A DNA stretch of 64,000 bases. Origin: an uncultured bacterium. Its GTDB lineage: Bacteria > Patescibacteriota > Saccharimonadia > Saccharimonadales > Saccharimonadaceae. A model generated the notes under the pieces. The model was not told the origin of the DNA and ran no database searches. It worked only from the letters and a program-made list of their open reading frames with translations. The DNA is taken from contig CALMFC010000005.1 of NCBI GenBank assembly GCA_937863415.1, positions 62,001-126,000 of the forward strand. Reading direction: 5' to 3'. Positions 1 to 6,334 of this stretch are shown here, piece after piece. Numbering within the stretch: the stretch's first letter is position 1; each line of letters starts with the position of its first letter. The translations under genes and the position numbers were made by a program.

Positions 1-78
1 TTGCTCGACCGTCGCAAAACAACTATTCAAATCAATATGCATAATCAGTGGGCGAGTCTGGTTATAGTCATTATTCAT
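1..78 (-). CDS. Y-family DNA polymerase, N-terminal fragment (cut by window edge)
   Basis: Only the first 26 codons are inside the window. They start at an ATG at 78 and contain MHIDLNSCFATVEQ, which matches the conserved start of Y-family translesion polymerases (DinB/ImuB/UmuC). In that family the Asp of HID binds a catalytic metal and the F-A-x-VEQ segment follows. The gene overlaps the stop of the 88-residue gene upstream by 8 bases, so the two are probably translated together. The motif is seen directly, but which branch of the family this is cannot be decided from 26 residues. Confidence 0.75.
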   Translation of the reverse strand, partial: MNNDYNQTRPLIMHIDLNSCFATVEQ

Positions 79-337
79 AATGATCAGCCTCACGCGTTAG
101 GCGCCAAGTTAAATGTTCGGCGTCCAGTTCGATTCGATAATCAGCCTGGTTATCGGTTACATCAAAAACATGCACCATACGATTACCCTGCGTGGTCGGA
201 TAGCGCAGACCAATCTCGGTTATCTCGACCTCTCGCCCATTTGGTCGCTTAAATTTCAGTGGTTTACATGGATTTAACCCGTCACTAAAAGTCGCAATCA
301 CCTTGATTCGTTCATTCAAAAAAGTTTCGTCATTCAT
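71..337 (-). CDS. Small protein upstream of Y-family polymerase
   Basis: An 88-residue soluble protein with a likely ribosome site (CGAGGAT) about 8 bases before the ATG. Its end overlaps the start of the polymerase gene, so the two form an operon. The C-terminal part alternates short beta-strand-like segments and ends in a Y-x-I-x-L-D-x-x-x-x-x-W-R-L pattern. Small beta-rich proteins of the DUF6504 type are encoded beside DinB/ImuB genes in other bacteria, and this pattern recalls them. That link is inference from context and a loose pattern. No catalytic motif is visible. Confidence 0.7.
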   Translation of the reverse strand: MNDETFLNERIKVIATFSDGLNPCKPLKFKRPNGREVEITEIGLRYPTTQGNRMVHVFDVTDNQADYRIELDAEHLTWRLTREADHYE

Positions 338-541
338 TGTAGAATCCTCGATAAAGTTATTTCGAGAAACGTTTACAAATTGTTCGCCCGTTCCCGTAGC
401 CCGTTTCGTAGCTACAAATCCGAAGACGATAATGAATGACCTTGCGTGAGGGACGCTTATTCGCCGTACGGCGAACAGTGAGTATCACGTGGTATATATC
501 TAGTATACTCTAATCTAACCCTAGAAAAACCCCTGATTTCT

Positions 542-550
542 TGCTACAAT
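542..550 (+). promoter_or_regulatory. Possible extended -10 promoter for tRNA-Met precursor
   Basis: TGCTACAAT is an extended -10 element (TGN plus TACAAT). Nothing closer to the tRNA looks like a promoter, so the transcript would begin near 557 and include the partial tRNA copy at 625-690. A second -10-like TATACT lies at 504-509. Apart from these boxes I see no gene in 338-624. Confidence 0.35.
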
Positions 551-624
551 CATCACCGTACCTAGAAACACGATTCGACAAACCAAGCTTTAGCTGTTTG
601 CCGAAGCAAAGTGAATTCCGACGA

Positions 625-690
625 GGTAGTGTAGCTCAGTTGGCCCAGCCGAAGGCGATAAATAAAATCGCGAGACGCTCTAACCAACTG
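625..690 (+). repeat. Partial tRNA-Met copies, direct and inverted
   Basis: Positions 625-643 are identical to the first 19 bases of the intact tRNA-Met at 744. Positions 676-690 are the exact reverse complement of the tRNA D-arm (CAGTTGGTTAGAGCG). CAGTTGG and CCAACTG can pair, closing a loop of about 40 bases. This is not a functional tRNA, because there is no anticodon arm, T-arm or acceptor 3' strand. It may be a decayed rearranged copy or a structured precursor leader. Confidence 0.7.
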
Positions 691-743
691 CCCATATACT
701 GCCAACTCCGCACCTTTCACACCTAAAACAATTTCATTTATAA

Positions 744-820
744 GGTAGTGTAGCTCAGTTGGTTAGAGCGCGAGACTCATAAGCTCGAGGTCACAGGTTC
801 AATTCCTGTCACTACTACCA
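744..820 (+). tRNA. tRNA-Met(CAT), elongator type
   Basis: A 77-base cloverleaf with D-arm GCTCAGTTGGTTAGAGC, anticodon loop CTCATAA (anticodon CAT), T-arm CAGGTTCAATTCCTG and encoded CCA. The acceptor stem GGTAGTG pairs with CACTACT, leaving a G-T pair at 1-72, and the last anticodon-stem pair is A-G. It resembles elongator tRNA-Met more than tRNA-fMet (which lies at 5158) or tRNA-Ile2 (at 6302). Confidence 0.93.
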
Positions 821-856
821 AATAAAAACGATCACCCTGCGTGATCATTTTTATTT
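821..856 (+). terminator. Terminator after tRNA-Met
   Basis: AATAAAAA-C-GATCAC / GTGATC-A-TTTTTATT forms a long stem around a 5-base loop, with a T-rich 3' arm. It begins directly after the CCA of the tRNA. Confidence 0.8.
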
Positions 857-861
857 GGTAT

Positions 862-1003
862 TTGTTGCTGGATTGAGCCTGAGACTTTTTGCGAAGCAAA
901 AATAGTCACATGGTCGCGTAGAGAATGAAGCGAAAAAGTGTTTACATTTTTGAGCGAATGAACGGAAGAGGCTTTAGCCGATATTCCTGTCACCTAAACT
1001 GAA
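862..1003 (+). repeat. tRNA-adjacent two-hairpin element, copy 1
   Basis: This follows the tRNA-Met terminator and is related to the stretch after tRNA-fMet (5276-5417). Shared parts in order are: hairpin GACTTTTTGC/GCAAAAATAGTC at 883-907; a GAAGCGAA stretch; a second hairpin AAAAAGTG/ACATTTTT at 933-951; GAGCGAA; AACGGAAGAG at 961-970; and GATATTCCTG. The element ends with an 11-base exact copy (983-993) of the tRNA's own T-arm/acceptor sequence at 802-812. The rest of 1004-1115 holds only a small CACAG/CTGTG hairpin. Confidence 0.6.
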
Positions 1004-1115
1004 TCTGCAACACGCAAGTTTCTTGCCTTAAGTCACAGGTGAAAACTGTGCGTTTTCAAAGATGTTGTTTCGTGGTCTCGGAACATGACTAATTCTTGTC
1101 ATTATAACTAAATAC

Positions 1116-1144
1116 TTGCTCTACAGTCAGTAAAGTTGTATAAT
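1116..1144 (+). promoter_or_regulatory. Sigma70-type promoter for the 180-residue gene
   Basis: TTGCTC at 1116-1121 and TATAAT at 1139-1144 are separated by 17 bases. The expected start near 1151 gives a leader of about 40 bases containing a small TACTC/GAGTA hairpin. Confidence 0.7.
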
Positions 1145-1191
1145 ATCAAAGTTACTCAACCGAGTATCGCACCTCAATAGAACGGACTAAA

Positions 1192-1734
1192 ATGGCAACT
1201 CTACTAATCGTTGGATTGTCTTATGGCAAACGACGCAAAGAAAACGAGCCCAACCCAGTCAACCGTAAACTCGGACGAGAGTTAGTAGGTGTGATTGACG
1301 ACAAGGGGTGGCATAATCTGATCGTTGTGTCGCAGTGGGAAATTGCCCTGCAGACCAAGAAGGACGGATACGGCGCGCACGTCAATCTCGTAGTGGACGA
1401 AAGTTTCGCTAGCTACAAGAACAAGAAGCGTTACTTGGACAGCGAAGACGTCGTGAACGCAGCCATCAACTTCGTAAAAGATAAGGGCATAGGAATTGAC
1501 GGAGTAATTGTCGTCGCAAATCCATTCCTGCACCTGGCCGCTGTTCAAAAGCTGATTCGCTCTAAAGGTCTCAACGTCATCAAGTATCCAATCGAGAAAG
1601 TCGGCTTCGACAACAGCTCGGAGCAACTGCAGTGGTGGTGCAAGGGTCCCCTGCGCTTTATCACGTACGGAATCATCGTCAAACTCGGCGACATCCTTAA
1701 CCGGAACCTTCATGGCATCGGCGAAAAGGAGTAA
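1192..1734 (+). CDS. Hypothetical protein, possibly DUF218/YdcF-like
   Basis: A 180-residue alpha/beta protein with no membrane segment. The first 50 residues end in a beta-strand, and a second core lies around GIDGVIVVANPFLHLAAVQ (about residues 98-116) followed by LIRSKGLNVI. This strand-helix-strand spacing recalls the DUF218 (YdcF/ElyC) fold, where a Ser or His after the strand binds the substrate. Here the order is N-P-F-L-H. The similarity is weak and no function is assigned. It has its own promoter and terminator, so it is monocistronic. No clear ribosome site precedes the ATG. Confidence 0.75.
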   Translation: MATLLIVGLSYGKRRKENEPNPVNRKLGRELVGVIDDKGWHNLIVVSQWEIALQTKKDGYGAHVNLVVDESFASYKNKKRYLDSEDVVNAAINFVKDKGIGIDGVIVVANPFLHLAAVQKLIRSKGLNVIKYPIEKVGFDNSSEQLQWWCKGPLRFITYGIIVKLGDILNRNLHGIGEKE

Positions 1735-1761
1735 CCGCGCCCCTCAGGCTCCCTAAAACGG

Positions 1762-1785
1762 AAATGCCTTGGAGGGGCATTTTCT
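1762..1785 (+). terminator. Terminator after 180-residue gene
   Basis: AAATGCC / GGCATTT stem with a 7-base loop, continuing into a T-rich end. Confidence 0.8.
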
Positions 1786-1805
1786 ATGTCGTTTATAATT
1801 AAATA

Positions 1806-1832
1806 CCCCACCAGTCGTCGTTGCTGATGGGG
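1806..1832 (-). terminator. Terminator of the 111-residue membrane protein gene
   Basis: On the minus strand CCCCATCAG pairs with CTGGTGGGG (one mismatch), followed by TATTTAATT. Confidence 0.6.
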
Positions 1833-1846
1833 GATGAGGTGGGGGA

Positions 1847-2182
1847 TTAATCCGGATTGGAATTGCTGTAGATTTTGCGCAGGTAATTGATTAGCTTGAT
1901 TAACCAATACGTCGCAAAAGATACGATCAAAAACCAAAATAGTGCAGCAGCAATTGGCAAAACCCACCATGATTCTACCGGCAAAGCTTCTGTCATATAG
2001 CTCGGTAAAACGTCTGCATATGCCTTAAACTGTTCTATTATCGGTTGATAAATGAAGTATGTTATAGCTGCTGCAATTAATCCTACGACTAGCGAAATGA
2101 CAACCAAGATCGGCTGAATTTTTCGCATTCGTGCTACTATGCCAGCCATTTTGTCACCGCCTTCGCTAGAAACCTCGCTCAC
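1847..2182 (-). CDS. Small membrane protein, two TM segments
   Basis: About 111 residues from the GTG at 2182, or 100 from the in-frame ATG at 2149, which has GGCGGTG upstream. Two hydrophobic segments are visible, IQPILVVISLVVGLIAAAI and WWVLPIAAALFWFLIVSFA, separated by about 30 polar residues and followed by a basic tail. I do not recognise the family. A -10 box TATACT at about 2201-2206 on this strand and a terminator after the stop make it a single-gene unit. Confidence 0.75.
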   Translation of the reverse strand: MSEVSSEGGDKMAGIVARMRKIQPILVVISLVVGLIAAAITYFIYQPIIEQFKAYADVLPSYMTEALPVESWWVLPIAAALFWFLIVSFATYWLIKLINYLRKIYSNSNPD

Positions 2183-2220
2183 CTACACGTTTGTGGATAA
2201 GATAGTATAGTTATATCATT

Positions 2221-2254
2221 AAAAATAACCACTGTCAATTTCAGTGGTTATTTT
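2221..2254 (-). terminator. Terminator of the tiny-protein pair (bidirectional)
   Basis: AATAACCACTG and CAGTGGTTATT form a perfect 11-bp stem around a 7-base loop, with T-rich flanks in both directions. It lies after the 44-residue gene and before the promoter of the 111-residue gene. Confidence 0.8.
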
Positions 2255-2284
2255 ATATCTTTCTAACGGCATCTCTGCGTTATA

Positions 2285-2419
2285 TTATAGCTCTACGCCT
2301 TCCATAGCAGCGGATCCAAGTCTAGCCTTAGCTAGGTCGAGTCGCCTTTTAATTCGCTGTTCCAGTTCATCACCGGATAGAGTAAAGGTCTCGACAACTT
2401 GGTTGGTTGTTTCGCTCAT
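2285..2419 (-). CDS. Small protein (44 residues)
   Basis: ATG at 2419 overlaps the stop of the preceding 28-residue gene by one base (TAATG), the usual sign of coupled translation. The protein is soluble. A short acidic/polar start (MSETTNQVVETFTL) is followed by a charged amphipathic helix (ELEQRIKRRLDLAKARL). It could be a helix-forming partner protein. No family recognised. Codon use looks normal and the pair ends in a strong terminator, which argues that it is real. Confidence 0.55.
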   Translation of the reverse strand: MSETTNQVVETFTLSGDELEQRIKRRLDLAKARLGSAAMEGVEL

Positions 2420-2505
2420 TATGCTAGAACCTCTAGCCCGAGCAAATCGCTCTTGCTGACTGGTTCGCCGATGCCGTTAAATATTTCTGGTTGCTGTGCT
2501 TGCAT
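2419..2505 (-). CDS. Small protein (28 residues)
   Basis: MQAQQPEIFNGIGEPVSKSD starts this 28-residue frame, with AAGGAT about 9 bases before the ATG. It is directly coupled to the 44-residue gene. No membrane segment or cysteine motif is visible. It may be a leader peptide or half of a two-peptide unit. Function unknown. Confidence 0.45.
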   Translation of the reverse strand: MQAQQPEIFNGIGEPVSKSDLLGLEVLA

Positions 2506-2602
2506 ATCTTGTATCCTTTTTGTTTTTATTATCTTATAACCTTATATTAGCATAAAAAGAATAAAAAAGCAAGACCTATTATGCAAAAACATCCACCCGT
2601 CT

Positions 2603-2632
2603 TTGACCTACTAGTGGTGGTTATGCTATAAA
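2603..2632 (+). promoter_or_regulatory. Promoter of the flavoprotein operon
   Basis: TTGACC at 2603-2608, 18-base spacer, then TGC-TATAAA at 2624-2632 (extended -10). Confidence 0.75.
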
Positions 2633-2661
2633 TTAGGTAGAGGAATTAACAAAACAAACAT

Positions 2662-3375
2662 ATGGATATATCCACTTCCCTCGCCGCTGTAGCATTCGCT
2701 GCACTGATTCATGCCAGCTTCCAACTAAGTGTTAGTGTTCTAACGCTAATGAGCGGCCATGCCATCGGAGCCAAGCGAACCCAGGCCAAAGTCATGCGTT
2801 TAACGACTGGCTTTATCTTTGGTGTTGCCGTCATGACTATGTTGGTTTTATCATTCGTAGCGTTAGTGCTGTTGCACGTATTTGGAGCCGACACCCCCAA
2901 GATTGTTTGGGCTGCTGGCTGTGGACTTCTAGTTGGTGTGGCTGTCGCTATCTGGGCCTTTTATTATCCGCACAAGAAGGGGACTATACTATGGATTCCC
3001 AGGGCAGTCGCCGACTATTTAACTAAGCGCACCAAAGCCACCAAAGACAGTGCCGAAGCATTTGGGCTAGGCCTTAGTAGCGTACTAGCTGAACTACTGT
3101 TCCTAATCGCCCCTATCGTCATTAGCGCAATGATCTTGATTCAACTACCTCCACTCTGGCAACTAGCCGGCATCGGTATATACACTGTGATTTCCCTATT
3201 GTCGCTCATCATTGTTTGGGTGCTAATCGGTAGCGGTCACACCCTAGCTGGCATTCAGAAATGGCGCGAGGAAAACAAGCGATTCTTGCAGTTTGCAGCT
3301 GGACTCGGACTAGTTGTCCTGGGATTTTATGTCTATGTTGGTGAAATTATGAACGTTACTGCCGGGGGCATTTAA
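2662..3375 (+). CDS. Multi-pass membrane protein
   Basis: 237 residues with about six hydrophobic segments (near residues 5-32, 45-73, 80-103, 135-162, 167-191 and 212-230) and a basic cytoplasmic loop around 107-130. It starts the operon and is followed after one base by an ATP-cone gene and then by a disulfide-reductase-like flavoprotein. The layout recalls LysE- or CcdA-type small transporters, but no signature motif is present and I do not name a family. Any link to electron or thiol transfer would rest only on the neighbouring flavoprotein. Confidence 0.8.
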   Translation: MDISTSLAAVAFAALIHASFQLSVSVLTLMSGHAIGAKRTQAKVMRLTTGFIFGVAVMTMLVLSFVALVLLHVFGADTPKIVWAAGCGLLVGVAVAIWAFYYPHKKGTILWIPRAVADYLTKRTKATKDSAEAFGLGLSSVLAELLFLIAPIVISAMILIQLPPLWQLAGIGIYTVISLLSLIIVWVLIGSGHTLAGIQKWREENKRFLQFAAGLGLVVLGFYVYVGEIMNVTAGGI

Positions 3376-3376
3376 C

Positions 3377-3658
3377 ATGACTTTGGTGGTAGACATTGTT
3401 AAGCACGGCAAACGTCCGTCCGAAAGTTTCTCGCGCGAGAAGCTACATGCCAGTATCGTCGCTGCCTGCCTAAGTGTTCGTGCGCCCGAGGGTCAGGCTG
3501 AAGCAACCGCTCACGCTGTTTGCGACGCCGTAATTGTCTGGCTACGCCAACGTCCCGAAGTTACCAGCACCGATATCCGAACCATTGCTGCCCGATATTT
3601 AAAAAGTCACCATCCCGATGCAGCCTATCTGTATGAACAGCAGCATTCCACCATCTAA
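3377..3658 (+). CDS. Stand-alone ATP-cone domain protein
   Basis: 93 residues beginning VDIVKHGKRPSESFSREKL, the typical start of an ATP-cone, followed by helices and S-T-D-I-R-T-I-A. ATP-cones are nucleotide-sensing domains known from ribonucleotide reductase and NrdR. Here the cone stands alone: there is no zinc ribbon as in NrdR and no reductase body. The spacing to the genes on both sides is 1 and 9 bases, so it belongs to a three-gene operon. It may make a membrane/flavoprotein pair responsive to ATP or dATP (inference). Confidence 0.85.
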   Translation: MTLVVDIVKHGKRPSESFSREKLHASIVAACLSVRAPEGQAEATAHAVCDAVIVWLRQRPEVTSTDIRTIAARYLKSHHPDAAYLYEQQHSTI

Positions 3659-3667
3659 GGAGAAAAA

Positions 3668-5041
3668 ATGGCCAAGAAACACACATTTGATTATGATTTG
3701 ATCGTTATCGGTAGCGGAGCCGGTGGTAGCGCCGCCGCAACTATTGCCGCTCAAGCTGGTAAAAAAGTTGCCATCATTGAATCCGATACCTTCGGCGGCG
3801 ACTCACCTAACTGGAGCGACGTGCCAACCAAGGCATTATTGCACGCAGCCAATTTATTCGATGATGCCAAAGACGGCGCCAAATTTGGCCTAAGGACATC
3901 AACACTTGGCTACAATTATCACTCAATTCGCGCTTGGAAAGATTTGGCGGTGCAGAGAACCGGGGCAGGGGGGAACCGTCGATATTATGAGAACCAGGGG
4001 ATTAGCGCCTACTCAGGATCCGCCCACTTCCTATCGCCTAACGAAATCAGCGTTAACCGACGTCATTTATCAGCCAGCCACTTCGTAATCGCTACCGGAT
4101 CACACTGGGTAATCCCCGATATCCAAGGACTTGATAAAGTCACTTACCTAACCCCACGCACCATCCTAGAAACACTTCGCCCACCCAAGACATTACTAGT
4201 TATCGGAGGCGGGGACATAGGTGTGGAAATCGCCCAGTTGATGGCCGTTTTTGGAACCAAAGTTTATATCGCCGAAAAAGCCGCTCGGTTACTTCCCCAC
4301 CACGACTCCGAAGCTGGCGAACTACTCAGCCGAGTTCTGAGTGAACGTTATGGCATCACTAGCCTAACCCACTCGCGTATCCTGTCTGTTGTCAAAGATG
4401 GGCTAGGCAAGCGGGTGACATTATCACGGGCTGGCGTTGAAAAGTCGGTACGTGTCGATGAGATTCTGGTCGCTGCTGGACGCGCCCCTAATGTTGATTT
4501 GGGCCTCGAGAACGCCGGGGTTAAATTCACCCCCAAAGGAATCGATGTCAACTCGTTCCTACAAACCAATGTGAAACATATCTTTGCGGCTGGTGATGTC
4601 CTGGGCCGAAACAGCCACACTCACACTGCCCTACTAGAAAGCCGCGTTGCCGCTAATAACATCCTGAGCAAGACCAAAATATCGCCAGATTACACCGCTA
4701 CACCAGAACTGGTGTTTACTAACCCCGAAATTGCAACTGTTGGACTGAGCGAGGATGATTGCCTGAAACGTGACCTAGCGATTAACAAAGCAGTCGCACC
4801 ACTGAACATCATCACACGTTCAAATACCTCTGATTTTCGCGATGGGTTCGTCAAGATTATTACTGATAAAAAAGGTGTGGTTTTGGGTGCTACTATTGCC
4901 TGCCCTCACGCCGCCGAAATGATCCACGAACTAGCCCTAGCCGTTAAATGTGGCCTGTTGGTGTCCGAAATCGCTGACACACCACACGCCTTCCTGAGTT
5001 GGAGCGAAGCAATTCGCGTCGCCGCCGGCAAACTTAGCTAA
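3668..5041 (+). CDS. Disulfide-reductase-fold flavoprotein lacking the redox cysteines
   Basis: 457 residues, the normal length of dihydrolipoyl dehydrogenase/mercuric reductase-type enzymes. The FAD-binding GSGAGGSAAA lies at residues 15-24, the NAD(P)-binding GGGDIGVEIA near 175, the second FAD motif AAGDV near 310, and a dimerization domain at the end. Relatives carry GGxC-4x-C followed by P-[ST]-K. Here the segment is GGDSPNWSDVPTK, with Ser46 and Asp51 in place of both cysteines. The C-terminal H-x-H-P-T-x-S-E is replaced by HAFLSWSE. It should still bind FAD and NAD(P)H but cannot do dithiol chemistry the usual way. AAGGAG precedes the ATG. Confidence 0.9.
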   Translation: MAKKHTFDYDLIVIGSGAGGSAAATIAAQAGKKVAIIESDTFGGDSPNWSDVPTKALLHAANLFDDAKDGAKFGLRTSTLGYNYHSIRAWKDLAVQRTGAGGNRRYYENQGISAYSGSAHFLSPNEISVNRRHLSASHFVIATGSHWVIPDIQGLDKVTYLTPRTILETLRPPKTLLVIGGGDIGVEIAQLMAVFGTKVYIAEKAARLLPHHDSEAGELLSRVLSERYGITSLTHSRILSVVKDGLGKRVTLSRAGVEKSVRVDEILVAAGRAPNVDLGLENAGVKFTPKGIDVNSFLQTNVKHIFAAGDVLGRNSHTHTALLESRVAANNILSKTKISPDYTATPELVFTNPEIATVGLSEDDCLKRDLAINKAVAPLNIITRSNTSDFRDGFVKIITDKKGVVLGATIACPHAAEMIHELALAVKCGLLVSEIADTPHAFLSWSEAIRVAAGKLS

Positions 5042-5050
5042 TCCCCTATA

Positions 5051-5079
5051 TTGCAGTAAACGCTCATATCTGTTAATAT
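5051..5079 (+). promoter_or_regulatory. Promoter for tRNA-fMet
   Basis: TTGCAG at 5051-5056 and TAATAT at 5074-5079, 17-base spacer. The transcript would carry about 70 bases before the mature 5' end. Confidence 0.6.
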
Positions 5080-5098
5080 CAAGTACGTGCTACACGAA

Positions 5099-5140
5099 TG
5101 GAGAAGTCTGGTCAGCTCTAACTCAAATCAATAGACCAGG
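5099..5140 (+). repeat. Partial 5' copy of tRNA-fMet in its own leader
   Basis: Positions 5099-5118 match 19 of 20 bases of the intact tRNA-fMet (acceptor end plus D-arm). CTGGTC in the copy can pair with GACCAG at 5134-5139. The rest of the tRNA is missing. The arrangement parallels the copy upstream of tRNA-Met at 625. Confidence 0.7.
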
Positions 5141-5157
5141 TAATGAATAAACTATAT

Positions 5158-5235
5158 CGCGGGGTGGAGCAGTCTGGTCAGCTCGGATGGCTCATAACCA
5201 TCAGGTCGCAGGTTCGAATCCTGCCCCCGCAACCA
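5158..5235 (+). tRNA. Initiator tRNA-fMet(CAT)
   Basis: Begins CGCGGGGTGGAGCAG and ends CCCCCGCAACCA, so the diagnostic C1-A72 mismatch of initiator tRNAs is present. The anticodon loop is CTCATAA and CCA is encoded. The anticodon stem is GATGG/CCATC, giving only two of the usual three consecutive G-C pairs next to the loop. Confidence 0.96.
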
Positions 5236-5273
5236 AGAAAAAACGACAACCATTTGGTAGTCGTTTTTTCTTT
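5236..5273 (+). terminator. Terminator after tRNA-fMet
   Basis: AGAAAAAACGAC / GTCGTTTTTTCT stem with a 12-base loop and T-rich 3' arm. Confidence 0.85.
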
Positions 5274-5275
5274 GT

Positions 5276-5417
5276 GGGGGTCAGGATCCGATTCTGCGAC
5301 TTTTTGCCAATGGCAAAAATAGTCGCAGGCGGCGAAGTGAGCGAAACAAAAGAAAGCACGGAGTATTTTCTTTTGCGAACAAACGGAAGAGCAAGCTTGC
5401 TTGCGATATCCTGCCCC
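5276..5417 (+). repeat. tRNA-adjacent two-hairpin element, copy 2
   Basis: Related to 862-1003. Hairpin 1 is GACTTTTTGC/GCAAAAATAGTC (5298-5324). Hairpin 2 is CAAAAGAAA/TTTCTTTTG (5347-5375), a different sequence from copy 1 but still perfectly paired. AACGGAAGAG lies at 5382-5391. The end, ATCCTGCCCC (5408-5417), exactly repeats the T-arm/acceptor junction of the neighbouring tRNA-fMet (5218-5227). It can also pair with GGGGTCAGGAT at 5276-5286, closing the element. Confidence 0.65.
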
Positions 5418-5511
5418 TAATCAAAAAACATCACCCATCTAGCTATTATTTAGTTTACAAATCCCCTGCAATATGCTAAAATACTCTTATTAATAAAAGG
5501 AACTTAATTTT

Positions 5512-5775
5512 ATGCCTGAACAATCAACAACTCAAAATAATAACAACGGATTTGCGATCGCTTCGCTTGTACTCGGTGTCATATCCGTACCGCTAGTTCT
5601 AGCTTGGTTGATATCCATCCCAACTGGTATTCTGGCGATTATTTTTGGTGCTATTTCACTAAAATCACCTGGACGCAGTATGGCCCTAGCTGGACTTATT
5701 ACAGGTTGCGTAGGATTATTCCTGAGCGTAATGTTAATACTTTTTGTATTTCTAGCTTATTTTGCTAGTATCTAA
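5512..5775 (+). CDS. DUF4190-type small membrane protein
   Basis: 87 residues. After an Asn/Gln-rich start come FAIASLVLGVISVP and IPTGILAIIFGAISL, then a second helix pair, AGLITGCVGLFLSV. This A-x-A-S-L-V-L-G-V-I-S pattern followed by a GAI loop is typical of DUF4190 membrane proteins, whose role is unknown. AAGGA lies ahead of the ATG, and TAAAAT at about 5478 may be the -10 box. Confidence 0.8.
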   Translation: MPEQSTTQNNNNGFAIASLVLGVISVPLVLAWLISIPTGILAIIFGAISLKSPGRSMALAGLITGCVGLFLSVMLILFVFLAYFASI

Positions 5776-5790
5776 GACCGCTAAAACCAT

Positions 5791-6243
5791 TTACTTTTCT
5801 TGATTCAAACTTTTACTGCTACCCCCTAGCAAGAAGTTCATCCATTGTTGAAAATTACTAACAGGCTTAGGCGCTGTCACTGCAACTAGTGGTGTGACCT
5901 TGTCGGCATCAATCGCGCCTTGAGAATTAGGCGGCAAGATTAGTACACTTTCGCCCGGCGTAACTAAACCAAGTCGTTCTCGAACAGCTAGTTCTTTGTA
6001 TTCATCGGTCTGATAATATCTTTGCTGTAGTTTCGCACTAGCGGTATCTAATTGCGCCACAATTAATTGGCGATTTTTGTCATCAAGCTCTTTTTGCAGA
6101 TTATAATTACGCTGTAACACACCCAGCGACCCCCATGCCCAGCCAGCCGCAATCGCAAATGCAATCACGATCACAGCGTTGTTAAGTGTGAAATACTTGT
6201 GGCGAAGTTGATAGTATATACGACGAATGTTTATTTTTTTCAT
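5791..6243 (-). CDS. FtsB/DivIC-family septum protein
   Basis: About 150 residues. A basic N-terminus, one TM segment (NAVIVIAFAIAAGWAWGSL), a coiled coil (NYNLQKELDDKNRQLIVAQ onward), then YKELAVRERLGLVTPGESV. The segment ERLGLVxPGE is the hallmark of FtsB/DivIC, which joins FtsL and FtsQ at the division septum. The ATG at 6243 is preferred, since the reading frame further upstream runs through a TATAAT promoter box. The promoter is divergent from that of tRNA-Ile. Confidence 0.88.
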   Translation of the reverse strand: MKKINIRRIYYQLRHKYFTLNNAVIVIAFAIAAGWAWGSLGVLQRNYNLQKELDDKNRQLIVAQLDTASAKLQQRYYQTDEYKELAVRERLGLVTPGESVLILPPNSQGAIDADKVTPLVAVTAPKPVSNFQQWMNFLLGGSSKSLNQEK

Positions 6244-6285
6244 GATGAGTTCAGATTTATTATAGCTCAACAGATGGATATAGGC

Positions 6286-6291
6286 TATAAT
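6286..6291 (+). promoter_or_regulatory. -10 box of tRNA-Ile
   Basis: TATAAT 10 bases before the tRNA 5' end, so the primary transcript would have a leader of only a few bases. Confidence 0.65.
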
Positions 6292-6334
6292 ATCAGAGTC
6301 TGGGGCTGTAGCTCATCGGTTAGAGCAGGCGGCT

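Noticed and set aside
355-400. SOS/LexA box upstream of the polymerase operon
   Set aside because: CGAAC...GTAAAC is only a partial, wrongly spaced match to Gram-positive LexA boxes.
625-720. A second functional tRNA upstream of tRNA-Met
   Set aside because: Only the first 19 bases match a tRNA; anticodon and T arms are missing.
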